Below are positions 1 through 12,885 of a stretch of 44,092 bases of DNA, in pieces. Position numbers and translations under genes: made by a program. How positions within the stretch are numbered: the stretch's first letter is position 1; each line of letters begins with the position of its first letter. Source of the DNA: Microcaldota archaeon (GTDB lineage Archaea; Micrarchaeota; Micrarchaeia; Micrarchaeales; Micrarchaeaceae); assembly GCA_021806095.1 (NCBI GenBank), contig JAJZYD010000004.1, positions 1-44,092 on the forward strand, written 5' to 3'. The notes beneath the pieces are model-generated. The model had not been told where the DNA came from. It ran no database searches and saw nothing but the letters and a program-made list of their open reading frames with translations.

Positions 1-686
1 CCTCCTAATATTGATCTCACATCTGCAAAATCAATATTGATCAAGCTTGGTTGTGTTATTGTCCATACCAATCCCCCAATTGCTTTTGCAAGAACTTCAT
101 CTGCAAGTGCAAATGCATCATTTAATGGAAGATTTGGAACAAGCTTTGCAAGCCTGTTGTTGTCAACAATAATTACACTGTCGCAGTATTTCCTCAACTG
201 CTGAATTCCTTCCTCTGCTTTAACCTTTCTAACCCTTTCTAAATCAAATGGATAAGTGACCATTGCAACTACAATTGCACCTTGCTCCTTTGCAATCTGC
301 GCAGCAACTTTTATTGAACCAGTACCTGTGCCTCCACCCATACCAGCACACAAAAATACTAGCTGTGATCCTGCGAATGCATCTTCAATAAGATGTCGAT
401 CGACTTCTGCTGCCTTTTCTCCAACTTTTGGATCACCACCAGCACCAAGGCCTTTTGTAATGCTTCTTCCTATTAATACCTTTTTAATTCTATCATCAAT
501 TATTTTGAAATGCTGTGCATCAGTATTGACAGCTACAAAATCAGTACCTTTTACACCAGCTTTTAGAAGTCGATTAACAATATTATTACCGGCACCACCA
601 AAACCAGCAGTTACGATCTTTATTTCAGTTGTATAAAATTCGTCCTCTTTGCTTTGTCCTAATACATCATTTACAATGTCGCTCAT
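1..686 (-). CDS. ftsZ: Cell division protein FtsZ (3' end off window)
   Basis: Minus-strand translation from ATG at 686 gives MSDIVNDVLGQSKEDEFYTTEIKIVTAGFGGAGNNIVNRLLKAGVKGTDFVAVNTDAQ...FLCAGMGGGTGTGSIKVAAQIAKEQGAIVVAMVTYPF; contains the tubulin/FtsZ GGGTGTG signature. No stop inside the window, so it is absent from the ORF track. Confidence 0.96.
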   Translation of the reverse strand, partial: MSDIVNDVLGQSKEDEFYTTEIKIVTAGFGGAGNNIVNRLLKAGVKGTDFVAVNTDAQHFKIIDDRIKKVLIGRSITKGLGAGGDPKVGEKAAEVDRHLIEDAFAGSQLVFLCAGMGGGTGTGSIKVAAQIAKEQGAIVVAMVTYPFDLERVRKVKAEEGIQQLRKYCDSVIIVDNNRLAKLVPNLPLNDAFALADEVLAKAIGGLVWTITQPSLINIDFADVRSILG

Positions 687-868
687 AAAAACACCTTTGT
701 CGCCTATCTTAATTTTTACTGGAAACCTTTAAAAACTTTATGCTAAATTTCATAATAGAAGTAGTAAAGATAATTGCTTATTTTTATTTATATTATTATT
801 CTTTTTTTAGTTTTTATTTATTTTTCTATGCAGATTTTAGAAATATATTAATAAATAATTAAATAAAA

Positions 869-1582
869 TTAAGTAGGCTTAACTAAAAATTGATTTATTA
901 TATTACCAGATTGATACATTTCTATATAAAGAAAATAGGGAGAATTTTTAGCAGAATAATTTATTAACCATATGTTGCTCAATATAGAATTATTTACTAA
1001 AGTATTAAATGCACTTGATTGATTTGTTACTGTGCTATTTGCTATATTTATTATGTTTCCTATTAAAGTGCGCCTTAATATATTGGCAGTTAAATTAGGA
1101 TAAAACTTTGCATAGACATTTACATTTCCATAGCCATATGTATTGACATAATTTTGGGCAGATTTACTTAAGTTGTATGAAATAGTAATTGCAACTTCAG
1201 GCATGCTCACAAGATAATAAGGTTCATTTGAATAGCTATATACCTTGCATTTTTGTACATAAGTTGTTGTTGTTACATTTAGTCCAGTTGCAGGATAATC
1301 AAACATCTCTCCAAGCAGAGTTGGACAGGGCTTCGTTGTATTATATGCAACAGTTGTAAATATCTGCCAACTGCCATTTTCAATAGGAGAACTATTTGTT
1401 ATTATATGGGATATATTTGCATTTGGAGTGCTGTTCAAAATATCTGCCACAACCATATTTACTGCTTCTGAGCGCGTTACTATTTTCTTCGCCAAATTAG
1501 CAGAACCAAAGAAATTGTAATATATTACAAACACTATAATAAGAAATATTATTACTACAATAACTTTTGCCAATATATCCAT
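869..1582 (-). CDS. Membrane-anchored secreted protein of unknown function (N-terminal TM, many N-x-S/T sequons)
   Basis: 237 aa ORF; hydrophobic N-terminus MDILAKVIVVIIFLIIVFVIYYNFF followed by an Asn/Ser/Thr-rich ectodomain. Confidence 0.75.
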   Translation of the reverse strand: MDILAKVIVVIIFLIIVFVIYYNFFGSANLAKKIVTRSEAVNMVVADILNSTPNANISHIITNSSPIENGSWQIFTTVAYNTTKPCPTLLGEMFDYPATGLNVTTTTYVQKCKVYSYSNEPYYLVSMPEVAITISYNLSKSAQNYVNTYGYGNVNVYAKFYPNLTANILRRTLIGNIINIANSTVTNQSSAFNTLVNNSILSNIWLINYSAKNSPYFLYIEMYQSGNIINQFLVKPT

Positions 1583-1727
1583 GCAACCACAATATTATTT
1601 TTAAATTTACCTTATACAATATTACTTTATCAATATGTAATATTATATAAATAATATTAATATGTAATATTTACTAATATTAACAATATATAATAATAAA
1701 AATGAAACTATAAATACTTTGTTGAAT

Positions 1728-2279
1728 TCAAAGCCTGCCTTTTGATTCCCCTTTTGCTATTGCAGTTAACATTATATGTGCGATTCTTAACATGTTGAAA
1801 GCTTCCTTATAAAATTTTTCAGCTTCTTTTTTTTCAAAATAAGTCTGGGCATAAAATCTATCTAATTTAATAATATTGATTTTTGATATTTTTTTAACAA
1901 TCTTTATCCTTTCTTTTACATCTACTTTTTCTGCACGTGAAAATGCTATAAGTGCTTTTATGAGTTTGCTCGGCCTTGGCTTATTCCTTGTTATTGATAA
2001 AACTTTTACATTAAGCGCATCTTCTAAAGCATAAACATTAATAATATTTAAGCCAGCAATTCCAATTCCATTTACTGCAATAATTTTTATTTGATCCTTA
2101 AACTTTGATTTTTTAACAAATTTGATTATTTTATTTGTTGAATCAATGCCATCAACAGTGACTTTGGTTGAAATTGCGCCTTCAATAATTCCATCTCTTG
2201 ATACAATCCCAAGAAGCATTGTTTTCTTTCCTTCAAGAGGTGCGCAGCTAATTGACAAAATTCTTACTCCTTCTTTCAT
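1728..2279 (-). CDS. DUF99 family protein
   Basis: 183 aa; GIVSRDGIIEGAISTKVTVDGIDSTNKIIKFVKKSKFKDQIKIIAVNGIGIAGLNIINVYAL...VLSITRNKPRPSKLIKAL matches the DUF99/UPF0215 pattern from memory. Confidence 0.8.
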   Translation of the reverse strand: MKEGVRILSISCAPLEGKKTMLLGIVSRDGIIEGAISTKVTVDGIDSTNKIIKFVKKSKFKDQIKIIAVNGIGIAGLNIINVYALEDALNVKVLSITRNKPRPSKLIKALIAFSRAEKVDVKERIKIVKKISKINIIKLDRFYAQTYFEKKEAEKFYKEAFNMLRIAHIMLTAIAKGESKGRL

Positions 2280-2424
2280 TTTTTCATCTATGTTTATTAT
2301 TATTTTTATTATTATCTTTATTAGGTTATTTAATTATTACAAATAATAATTACCTATATATTTATTAATCTTTAATTCATTTATTATATTGTTTATTATT
2401 ATAATTTTATAAAAAGGGGATAAA

Positions 2425-2955
2425 ATGATATTGGGAGATAGAGACTTGAAATATTATTTGGAAAAGAGGCGCATTGTAGTTGAACCAATAACAAATGAAA
2501 CAATACATGAAAATGGAATGGACTTTAGGATTGGCAATGAGATAGTAAGATTTAATGAAACAGATAAAATTTTTGAATCTGGGGATAAAAATAACTTTGA
2601 TGAATTTTTTAAGATTGAAAAAGGCGATTCATTTATTATACAGCCGCACGAACATCTGTTGCTCACTACAAAAGAATATATTAAACTGCCAGATGATATG
2701 ATTGTCTTTGTTAACTTAAAGTCCTCATTAGCAAGAATGGGAATATTTATACCTCCAACAGTGATTGATGCTGGATTCGAAGGTAATGTAACTATAGAGG
2801 TATTAGGTTCTAAATTTCCAGTAAGATTAAAGGAGAATATGCGATTTATACACTTGATATTTGCAAGAACATTGTCACCTGTTGAATATCCATATAAAGG
2901 AAAATACCAAAGTCAAAAAGGAGTAACAATGACAAAAACAGACAATATGTTTTGA
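2425..2955 (+). CDS. dcd: dCTP deaminase
   Basis: 176 aa; [27 protein letters not shown] is the dCTP deaminase/dUTPase-fold core motif. Confidence 0.92.
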   Translation: MILGDRDLKYYLEKRRIVVEPITNETIHENGMDFRIGNEIVRFNETDKIFESGDKNNFDEFFKIEKGDSFIIQPHEHLLLTTKEYIKLPDDMIVFVNLKSSLARMGIFIPPTVIDAGFEGNVTIEVLGSKFPVRLKENMRFIHLIFARTLSPVEYPYKGKYQSQKGVTMTKTDNMF

Positions 2956-2980
2956 TATATTTGTTTTAGATGGGATTAAT

Positions 2981-3199
2981 ATGAAACAAAATCGTATTAA
3001 GAAAAATGTTAAAAATAAAAAAGAAAAAGTAAGATATCAGAAGAAAAATTTGATAAATAACACACTACAGTTGCATGATGCACATGTATTGTTATATAAC
3101 AAAGAATTTCATGAAGCAGAATATCTTAATGAAAATTGCCCTATGTGCGGAAGCAGAATAGATGAGTTAGGGCTTTGCGCTTGCGACAGCGCAAAATAA
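2981..3199 (+). CDS. Small zinc-ribbon-like protein
   Basis: 72 aa; basic N-terminus and C-terminal CPMCGSRIDELGLCAC Cys cluster. Confidence 0.6.
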   Translation: MKQNRIKKNVKNKKEKVRYQKKNLINNTLQLHDAHVLLYNKEFHEAEYLNENCPMCGSRIDELGLCACDSAK

Positions 3200-3321
3200 T
3201 TTATTTCTCTGGATATATTTTTACTTTTTAGAGTAGAAAATACTACGCTTAATACAACCATCATCGCAACTAACATCAGTGCATCTCTCAATCTATATAT
3301 GAAATAGATATGTTAGTGCTG

Positions 3322-6158
<2,837 letters not shown>

Positions 6159-6460
6159 CCAATTAATTTTTATAAAAACACCTTTTATTTTTTTATTATT
6201 ATTAAATTATTATTAAAAATTATATTATCTTCTTATATTATCTTTATATAATAAATTTATATATTGCTAATAATTTATTTATATTTATACTTGCAATTTT
6301 TGGCAATTCTTTTATTTCACTACTAAAATTTGTAACATCTTCATTAATACATTGTTGAAAAAACTAATAATTATAAGTAGAAAAGTTTTAGATTTGATTT
6401 ATAGTTTAGGTTCAAACAATAATTTTTATAATAATTTTATATCTAAAAGATGAATATAAT

Positions 6461-6478
6461 TTGATATTCAAATATCAA
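6461..6478. promoter_or_regulatory. Inverted repeat TTGATAT-TCAA-ATATCAA (operator candidate 1)
   Basis: Perfect 7-bp arms; near-identical second copy at 6493-6510; upstream of the ATPase ORF start at 6513. Confidence 0.7.
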
Positions 6479-6492
6479 AACATTTAAATAAC

Positions 6493-6510
6493 TTGATATC
6501 CAAATATCAA
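6493..6510. promoter_or_regulatory. Inverted repeat TTGATAT-CCAA-ATATCAA (operator candidate 2)
   Basis: Second copy 32 bp downstream of the first, ending 2 bp before the ATG; TTTAAATA TATA-like box lies between the copies. Confidence 0.7.
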
Positions 6511-6512
6511 AT

Positions 6513-7838
6513 ATGGAAATAGAACAATTGGCTTCCCAAAACCCTTGGTGGTCTAATAAGGACTCAATAAAAAAAGATGATAAGGTTAAAAAGGTCCTTG
6601 AAACTAAAGAAAAGATACAATATTCTTTAAGCGATGAAAATCAGGTATTGATAGGTCCAAGACAGTTAGGCAAGACAACAGCATTAAAGTATGATATTTA
6701 TAAAAAAATAATTTTAGAAGATAAAGATCCTTCTTCAATAATGTACTATTCTTTTGACACCGTTAGAGATTTTGAAGTTATAAAAGATGTACTAAACACG
6801 TTTGTCACTGATGAGAATAAGAAGTATATATACTTGGATGAAGTAAGCTTTGTTAATGAATGGCAAAGGGCAGTAAAGCAATTCCTAGATATTGAAAAAT
6901 CTAAGAATGTTGTTTTATATATAACAGGCTCATCCTCAATAAATCTGAAAAAGGAACTTATGCCTGGTAGAAAAATAAAGTTCCTTGAATTTCTGCCATT
7001 ATCTTTCAGAGATTTTCTACTTAGTTTTGGGTCAGAACCGCTCAAGCGCTTTATAAAAAATAATCGCGCTGAAGACTTTAGAAATGCTTTAAATATTGCA
7101 CATGAATTGCTAACCTATTTTAATGAAATAAGCAAATGGTTCAATATATACATCAAAACCGGTGGATATCCGGATGCAATCTTTGATTATCTTGGAAAAG
7201 GAAGAATAAGTGATGATATATATGATACACATTGGAATGCATTTATTTCAGATATCAGCAGAGATAACAAAAGTGTTGAAATAGCAACAGCTATAATCTA
7301 TGGAATAGTAGAGAGCTATTCTTCCAAAATAAATTTATCAAATATTGCAAGGATGCAAGGAATAAAATCTCATGTTACTGTTAGGGAATATCTTGAGACA
7401 TTTGATAATTTATTTATATCAAAAAGCATTTTTCCAAATGCGGATAAAAAATATGTTTTCAGGAAGGAAAGAAAAGTATATTTTAATGATCCATTCTTGT
7501 ATAATTTATTTGCAAAAAAAATAAATTTACTAGATAGAAACAGCGAATCTAAAATTGTTGAAGGTATTTTGTTTAATCATTTATATAGATTCATTAATAA
7601 AAATAAGACAATTACAGAGCCCAAAACTTCTATTGGTTTTTATTCTGGCAAACGCGAAGTGGATTTTGTAATAAATAATTTTGGTTTTGAAGTGAAGTGG
7701 CAAAATGAAGTTAATAAAACAGACTTTCCTAATATAGAACTAAAGAACAAAATATTATTAAGTAAAAAGACATTAGAAATAGAAAATACAAATGGTGTCA
7801 CTATTCTGCCATTGCCTTTATTCATTTCTATATTGTAA
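6513..7838 (+). CDS. P-loop AAA-type ATPase with C-terminal DUF4143-like domain
   Basis: 441 aa; Walker A GPRQLGKTTAL, Walker B YIYLDEVSFVNEWQ, sensor ITGSSSINLKKELMPGRKIKFLEFLPLSFRDFL, C-terminal GFYSGKREVDFVINNFGFEVKW nuclease-fold-like strand pattern. Confidence 0.88.
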   Translation: MEIEQLASQNPWWSNKDSIKKDDKVKKVLETKEKIQYSLSDENQVLIGPRQLGKTTALKYDIYKKIILEDKDPSSIMYYSFDTVRDFEVIKDVLNTFVTDENKKYIYLDEVSFVNEWQRAVKQFLDIEKSKNVVLYITGSSSINLKKELMPGRKIKFLEFLPLSFRDFLLSFGSEPLKRFIKNNRAEDFRNALNIAHELLTYFNEISKWFNIYIKTGGYPDAIFDYLGKGRISDDIYDTHWNAFISDISRDNKSVEIATAIIYGIVESYSSKINLSNIARMQGIKSHVTVREYLETFDNLFISKSIFPNADKKYVFRKERKVYFNDPFLYNLFAKKINLLDRNSESKIVEGILFNHLYRFINKNKTITEPKTSIGFYSGKREVDFVINNFGFEVKWQNEVNKTDFPNIELKNKILLSKKTLEIENTNGVTILPLPLFISIL

Positions 7839-7916
7839 TTTTATTAACAAATTTTAATGTATATAATCTATCTGTGATTATTATTCCCTGCTTATAAATA
7901 AACATTATATAATTAA

Positions 7917-8486
7917 TCAATATTTCTTTATCAATACTGACATGGAATTATCATTTCCATCCCAAGCATCTTTCAGATGCGAGATGCTTACTTCAGAACA
8001 TTTTCCTTTTCTTTTAAGATATGGCAAAAATGGGTCATTAACAATAAATTTCTTATTTTTTATATTATAACTCACAACAATAGCATGAGTGTCTCCAGTA
8101 GGAGCTTTCCAATTTGTGAAGTTTTTATACCATATATCAGAATCAACTCCTATTATTACAGGTATTCCTTTTTTAAGAAAATTTTTCAATAATTTTATAT
8201 TAGCTTTTTTATGCAATTTTATCAAACCTAATTGTATTGCTTTTTTCATTTCTATTTTTTTATTATAGGATATGTGATTTTCCCATCTTTCTAGCATATA
8301 ACCTTTATCTTTTATTGTTAACATAAGCTTTCCATACGGAATGCCCATAGTAGAAGTTGGTTCTGCCTTTTTATAAAGTACTCGTTGATTTACTTCAATT
8401 CCATAATATGCAAATACCATTTCAAAACAAGCGGCAACACATGCACTTTTGTTAAATTGTTTTATATATGGAATTTTACAAGACAT
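7917..8486 (-). CDS. Peptidase C39-like (papain-fold) protein
   Basis: 189 aa; IPYIKQFNKSACVAACFEMVFAYYG (Gln/Cys), TGDTHAIVVSYNIKNKKFIVNDPF (His/Asp). No signal peptide apparent. Confidence 0.72.
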   Translation of the reverse strand: MSCKIPYIKQFNKSACVAACFEMVFAYYGIEVNQRVLYKKAEPTSTMGIPYGKLMLTIKDKGYMLERWENHISYNKKIEMKKAIQLGLIKLHKKANIKLLKNFLKKGIPVIIGVDSDIWYKNFTNWKAPTGDTHAIVVSYNIKNKKFIVNDPFLPYLKRKGKCSEVSISHLKDAWDGNDNSMSVLIKKY

Positions 8487-8519
8487 TTTTGAACCATTTA
8501 AAACTTTTTTATCTCAAAT

Positions 8520-8593
8520 GCTCCCCCCGGGATTTGAACCCGGGTTTTAGGGTTGAAAGCCCCATGTCCTTGGCCGGACTAGACGAAGGGAGC
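8520..8593 (-). tRNA. tRNA-Glu (UUC)
   Basis: Minus strand GCTCCCT..CTTTCAA..GGGGAGC folds as a cloverleaf; anticodon TTC, T-arm CCGGGTTCAAATCCCGG. Confidence 0.95.
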
Positions 8594-8884
8594 TCCATCT
8601 CTTTATTTTTAAATTTTAATAATTTTTAATATAGAATTTATAATAAGAATATATAAAAATATAATATATAAATAAAAAAAATAATAAATAATAATTTATA
8701 GTGCAAAAATTTTATAGATTTATAAATTAATAGTAAAATTAAATATTAAAATAATTTTTTTAAATTATATATCTTGAATATATTTTATATTATATTCTAC
8801 AACGTAGATATTTGCTCTTGCTTAACAAGAATATATTTATATCTGCTATTCTAAGAATGTTATTTTTTATTTATCTTTTTATTA

Positions 8885-9172
8885 TTAATGAGTTAAATCT
8901 CCTACTTCTGTTGCAGTTGCTGTACTTTCTGGCTTTGTATGAGTTGGTATAGATACAAGCACAACATCTCCTACATTCTTAACATTCTTGAAGAGAACAC
9001 TCTTTTGCTGAAGAACTCTTTTCGCAGCTTCCTTATCCATATTTTTCCATTCATTCATTAGCAGTCTGCTAACACTACTCTTCTCAAGATCTAGTATTAC
9101 ATCCTTAACTTCTCCAATGTATTGTCCACCATCGCTGTATATATCCATATTGTATATTTCAGAAAGCTTCAT
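8885..9172 (-). CDS. PRC-barrel domain protein
   Basis: 95 aa; MKLSEIYNMDIYSDGGQYIGEVKDVILDLEKSSVSRLLM is a PRC-barrel pattern. Confidence 0.85.
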   Translation of the reverse strand: MKLSEIYNMDIYSDGGQYIGEVKDVILDLEKSSVSRLLMNEWKNMDKEAAKRVLQQKSVLFKNVKNVGDVVLVSIPTHTKPESTATATEVGDLTH

Positions 9173-9310
9173 CTGATCACCTGTTTATAAATCATAAACT
9201 AAATTTAAATACCTTTCTTAATTTTTTATTTATTAATATAATAGGGGAACTTTTCAAAAGTTAAAATTTATTTAAATTTTTCTATTTTTATTTATGTCAT
9301 TTGCAATAAT

Positions 9311-11374
9311 TTATCTTGCCAACAACAATGAATTTATTATAACTGTTACCGAGCTAAATGCCATTGCAAGTGCAGCTAAAATAGGCAGAAAATTATATAT
9401 GCTAACTGTAAAAATTGGTATTAGTGCTCCTGCAGCAATTGGAATTAATATAATATTATAACCGAAAGCCCAGAGGAGATTTTGTTTTATTTTGCCCATT
9501 GTTTTCTTCCCAATTTCCAAAGCAATAGATACATCATTCATATTATTTTTGATTAATATTATATTACCTGCTTGTATGGCAACATCTGTACCTGCACCTA
9601 TCGCTATACCTAAATCTGCTTTAGTAAGAGCAGGAGCATCATTCACCCCATCTCCAACCATAGCAACTAATTTCCCGTCCTTTTGAAGCTCTTCAATCTT
9701 TTTCATTTTGTCATTGGGCTTTGCATTAGCAATAACATTTTTTATATTTAGCTGTTTTGCTATAAAGTTTGCAACTTTTTCATTATCTCCAGTAATCAAC
9801 CATATCTCTTTGTTTGAATTTTTCAATGCATTGATCGCTTTTTTGCTGTCATCTTTAAGCGTATCTGCAAGTGCAATTAAACCAACTACTTTTTTATCAA
9901 CACTGACAATCAATGTTGTTTTACCATCTGATTCTAAATAATTTAACTGTTTTTCTACAGCACTAATTTCATTTTTATTAAAAATATCTCTATTTCCAAT
10001 TACAATTTTTTTGTTATTCTTATCAATAGCAACTATTCCACGGCCTGGTGTATAATTAAATTTTTTTGGAAAATTTATTTCAATTTTCTCTTTCTTTGCT
10101 TCATTGACTATTGCCTTCCCTAAAATATGTTCGGAATTAATTTCAGCAATTGCTGCATATTTCAAAACATCTTTTTTATTATGATTTGAAACAGTAATTA
10201 TATCAGTAACTGCAGGTTTGCCTTTTGTAAGTGTGCCTGTTTTATCAAGAACTACTGTATCAATTTTACTGGCAATCTGCAAACTTTCACCACTTTTAAC
10301 CAATATTCCATGCTTAGCGGCTTTTTCAGATGAAACTAATAAAGCTGCTGGCGTTGCTATTCCAAGTGCACACGGACATGCTATAATTAATACACTAACA
10401 AATATCAATATAGCTACATTTAATGCAATACCACCTACAAAATACCATAATAAAGCTGAAAAAATACTTACTAATATAACTATAGGTACAAAATATGAAG
10501 ATATTTTATCTACTAATTTTTGTATTGGTACTTTACTTGAAGCTGCATTTTGTACAATTTTTATTATTTGTGACAATGTTGTATCTTCACCTATTTTTAT
10601 AGTTTTTATTTTGATTGAGCCTGTTATATTTATAGTTCCACCAATAACTTTATCACCAACTTTTTTACTTATAGGCATACTTTCTCCGGTAATCATTGAT
10701 TCATCAACTGAACTATTGCCTTCTGTTATTATTGAATCTGTTGGAATTTTTTCTCCTGGTCTTACAAGTAAAAATTCATTTATTTTTATTTCCTCAATAG
10801 GCTTATCTTCAATTTTATTTCCGTTTATTATATGTGCTATTTTAGGTTGCAGATCTATAAGAGCTGAGACTGCATTTGAAGCTTTGGATTCTGTTATTCT
10901 CTGCATATAAGTTCCAGTTAATATTAATGATATAATAATTGTTGAGGTATCAAAATAAATTCCACCAGCAGGAAAAATATTTGGCATGAAGATTACTATA
11001 GTGCTATAAGCCCAAGCTGCTGAAGTTCCTATTGCTATCAGTGTATCCATATTAGCGGACTTGTTTTTTATTGCATCAAATACACCCGCATAAAATCTTT
11101 GCCCGGCATAAAACTGTATTATTGTAGCAAATATAAATATTATATAATTATTATATGGCAAATGTGCAATATAAGTTAGTATTACCACAATAATTGTAAG
11201 CGGCCATGAAACTATCAGCGCATTTTTCAGACCATGCAGCTCCTTTTCAGGTCTTTCAAATTGCAATTTACAATTATTACTGCAAAAATAGTATTTTTTA
11301 CCATATTTTTCTATTGTTAATGTTGATGTTTTATCATCAACATACATCCCACATATTGGATCGGTTGGCATCAT
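9311..11374 (-). CDS. Copper-translocating P1B-type ATPase with N-terminal YHS domain
   Basis: 687 aa; YHS-like [43 protein letters not shown] in [47 protein letters not shown]. Confidence 0.95.
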   Translation of the reverse strand: MMPTDPICGMYVDDKTSTLTIEKYGKKYYFCSNNCKLQFERPEKELHGLKNALIVSWPLTIIVVILTYIAHLPYNNYIIFIFATIIQFYAGQRFYAGVFDAIKNKSANMDTLIAIGTSAAWAYSTIVIFMPNIFPAGGIYFDTSTIIISLILTGTYMQRITESKASNAVSALIDLQPKIAHIINGNKIEDKPIEEIKINEFLLVRPGEKIPTDSIITEGNSSVDESMITGESMPISKKVGDKVIGGTINITGSIKIKTIKIGEDTTLSQIIKIVQNAASSKVPIQKLVDKISSYFVPIVILVSIFSALLWYFVGGIALNVAILIFVSVLIIACPCALGIATPAALLVSSEKAAKHGILVKSGESLQIASKIDTVVLDKTGTLTKGKPAVTDIITVSNHNKKDVLKYAAIAEINSEHILGKAIVNEAKKEKIEINFPKKFNYTPGRGIVAIDKNNKKIVIGNRDIFNKNEISAVEKQLNYLESDGKTTLIVSVDKKVVGLIALADTLKDDSKKAINALKNSNKEIWLITGDNEKVANFIAKQLNIKNVIANAKPNDKMKKIEELQKDGKLVAMVGDGVNDAPALTKADLGIAIGAGTDVAIQAGNIILIKNNMNDVSIALEIGKKTMGKIKQNLLWAFGYNIILIPIAAGALIPIFTVSIYNFLPILAALAMAFSSVTVIINSLLLAR

Positions 11375-11385
11375 TACACTTTATA

Positions 11386-11520
11386 TTATTTTATATATTT
11401 CTCTGGATTTTTGTCAAAAGTTTCTTTACATGAAGTAGAACAAAAAACATACTGCTTGCCTTTATATACACTCTTTAATTTTGTATTTTGTACCTCCATT
11501 CCACATACAATATCTTTCAT
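11386..11520 (-). CDS. Small stand-alone YHS-domain protein (44 aa)
   Basis: Not in ORF track; minus-strand translation MKDIVCGMEVQNTKLKSVYKGKQYVFCSTSCKETFDKNPEKYIK*; C-G-M and FCSxxCK metal-binding pattern, just upstream of the Cu-ATPase. Confidence 0.85.
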   Translation of the reverse strand: MKDIVCGMEVQNTKLKSVYKGKQYVFCSTSCKETFDKNPEKYIK

Positions 11521-11675
11521 GAAATCACTATTTTGTTTTGTAGTTTATCTTTATATATCTTTTTACATTTTGCAACTATTTTGATGATACGAGTTTGCAT
11601 ACTTCAAAGTTTTTATAAATAAGCAAAAAGTTAATAAAACCTACCTATCAAATATATTTTGTTATTTATATAACG

Positions 11676-11698
11676 TTTATAAATGTTACATTTATAAA
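11676..11698. promoter_or_regulatory. Inverted repeat TTTATAAATGT-T-ACATTTATAAA between divergent copper and rpoF transcription units
   Basis: Perfect 11-bp arms around a single central base; each arm carries a TATA-like TTTATAAA. Confidence 0.55.
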
Positions 11699-11799
11699 AT
11701 AAGCTGAAGATATTATATTAATAATATAATAAAGATATATTAATAATATATTATAATATTATATTGTATAAAATATTAAAAAAAGTTAAGATGATTAAG

Positions 11800-12123
11800 A
11801 TGATAGGCAAAGATATTGAATCAGAAGATATTGTTTCACTTATAGAAGTAAAGGATGTGCTTAATGAAAGAAAGAAAAGCGAACTTATGTATGAACAACA
11901 GCGTGCATATGAACACGCGGAAAAGTTTGCTCCAAGTAAAACATTGAAGAATAAATTGCTAAAGTTTGCAGAAGAAGCTGACATTAACAAAGAGATTATA
12001 TTTGAGGTAATTAATGCAAAACCAGACAATATATTTACATTAAAACATATATTATCGAGAAACAACAAACCTGTTGATGAAGAAACTGAAAAAAAGATAA
12101 TATCAATAATAAAAGAAGGTTGA
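11800..12123 (+). CDS. rpoF: DNA-directed RNA polymerase subunit F (Rpb4)
   Basis: ORF track start 11764; likely start at internal Met 11800. MIGKDIESEDIVSLIEVKDVLNERKKSELMYEQQRAYEHAEKFAPS is archaeal Rpb4-like; followed by DUF655 as in many archaea. Confidence 0.88.
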   Translation: MIGKDIESEDIVSLIEVKDVLNERKKSELMYEQQRAYEHAEKFAPSKTLKNKLLKFAEEADINKEIIFEVINAKPDNIFTLKHILSRNNKPVDEETEKKIISIIKEG

Positions 12124-12168
12124 AAATTTAATGGCTAAGAACTTAAAGAAATATGAAAGGGTGTATAA

Positions 12169-12738
12169 ATGGATAGTTATGATAAGCGTGAGGAATATGC
12201 AATTGTGCTTGATTTCTTACTTAGCGGAAAGTCTTCTTCTAGCAAATCTGAACCAATTACACAATTAATAGGAGAAGATATGTTTACACTCCTTGAAGCG
12301 GTACCAAAGCCCAACATTTCCTTGAAATCTGGAGAGCGTGTTTATATAGGGAAAAATGAGCGTGATAAGATAGAACTCATAAAACGACGTATAAATTATA
12401 ATGAGCTAACACAGACAGCAAAAAATGAACTAATGAATAGTGTAATAAGTATAGTAAAAAGCCATGAGCAGAAATTTGTTGAAATGTTTAATACCGCAGG
12501 ACCTTTAAACATAAGAGAACATTCACTTACATTACTTTCTGGTATAGGAAAGAAGCATCTCGATGATTTGCTTAAGCAAAGATCAGAAAAGAAATTTGAA
12601 AGCTTCAAAGATCTTGAAGAGAGGGCTAAATTAACACAGGATCCGGCAAGAATTATTGCAGAAAGAATTGTGCGGGAATTAGAAGGAAATGAGCGATTCT
12701 ATTTGTTTGTAAAACCAATGTTTAAGAGAGAGTATTGA
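12169..12738 (+). CDS. DUF655 family protein (HhH-containing)
   Basis: 189 aa; EYAIVLDFLLSGKSSS...GEDMFTLLEAVPKPN...GERVYIGKNERDKIELIKRRI; HhH-like LLSGIGKKHLDDLLKQR. Confidence 0.9.
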   Translation: MDSYDKREEYAIVLDFLLSGKSSSSKSEPITQLIGEDMFTLLEAVPKPNISLKSGERVYIGKNERDKIELIKRRINYNELTQTAKNELMNSVISIVKSHEQKFVEMFNTAGPLNIREHSLTLLSGIGKKHLDDLLKQRSEKKFESFKDLEERAKLTQDPARIIAERIVRELEGNERFYLFVKPMFKREY

Positions 12739-12885
12739 TTTATAGAATTCAATATTTTTAAATCTTAACTATATTTAGTAAAATGATATCCTCCAATCTG
12801 TGAATAGTGTGAGATTGTCCACCTTAATTTTTAAAGGCCTAAACAATACATACAAAATTTATTAATAGAAAAAGGAAAATGTTAA

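Noticed and set aside
256-636. 126-aa plus-strand ORF
   Set aside because: Antisense shadow of the FtsZ coding region, low-complexity composition.
3109-3291. 60-aa minus ORF with hydrophobic N-terminus (MRDALMLVAMMVVLSVVFSTLK...)
   Set aside because: Overlaps the zinc-ribbon ORF antisense in its C-terminal half; might be a tiny membrane protein but cannot be supported.
8594-8884. AT-rich intergenic repeats of TTTATAAAT/ATAATA type, also at 13000-13350, 25440-25730, 36060-36300
   Set aside because: Low-complexity AT composition; no spaced direct repeats, so not CRISPR or iterons.
9492-10910. Several plus-strand ORFs (9492-9686, 9708-9941, 10218-10910)
   Set aside because: Antisense to the well-supported copper ATPase; no domain patterns.
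11751-12068. 105-aa minus ORF
   Set aside because: Antisense shadow of rpoF.
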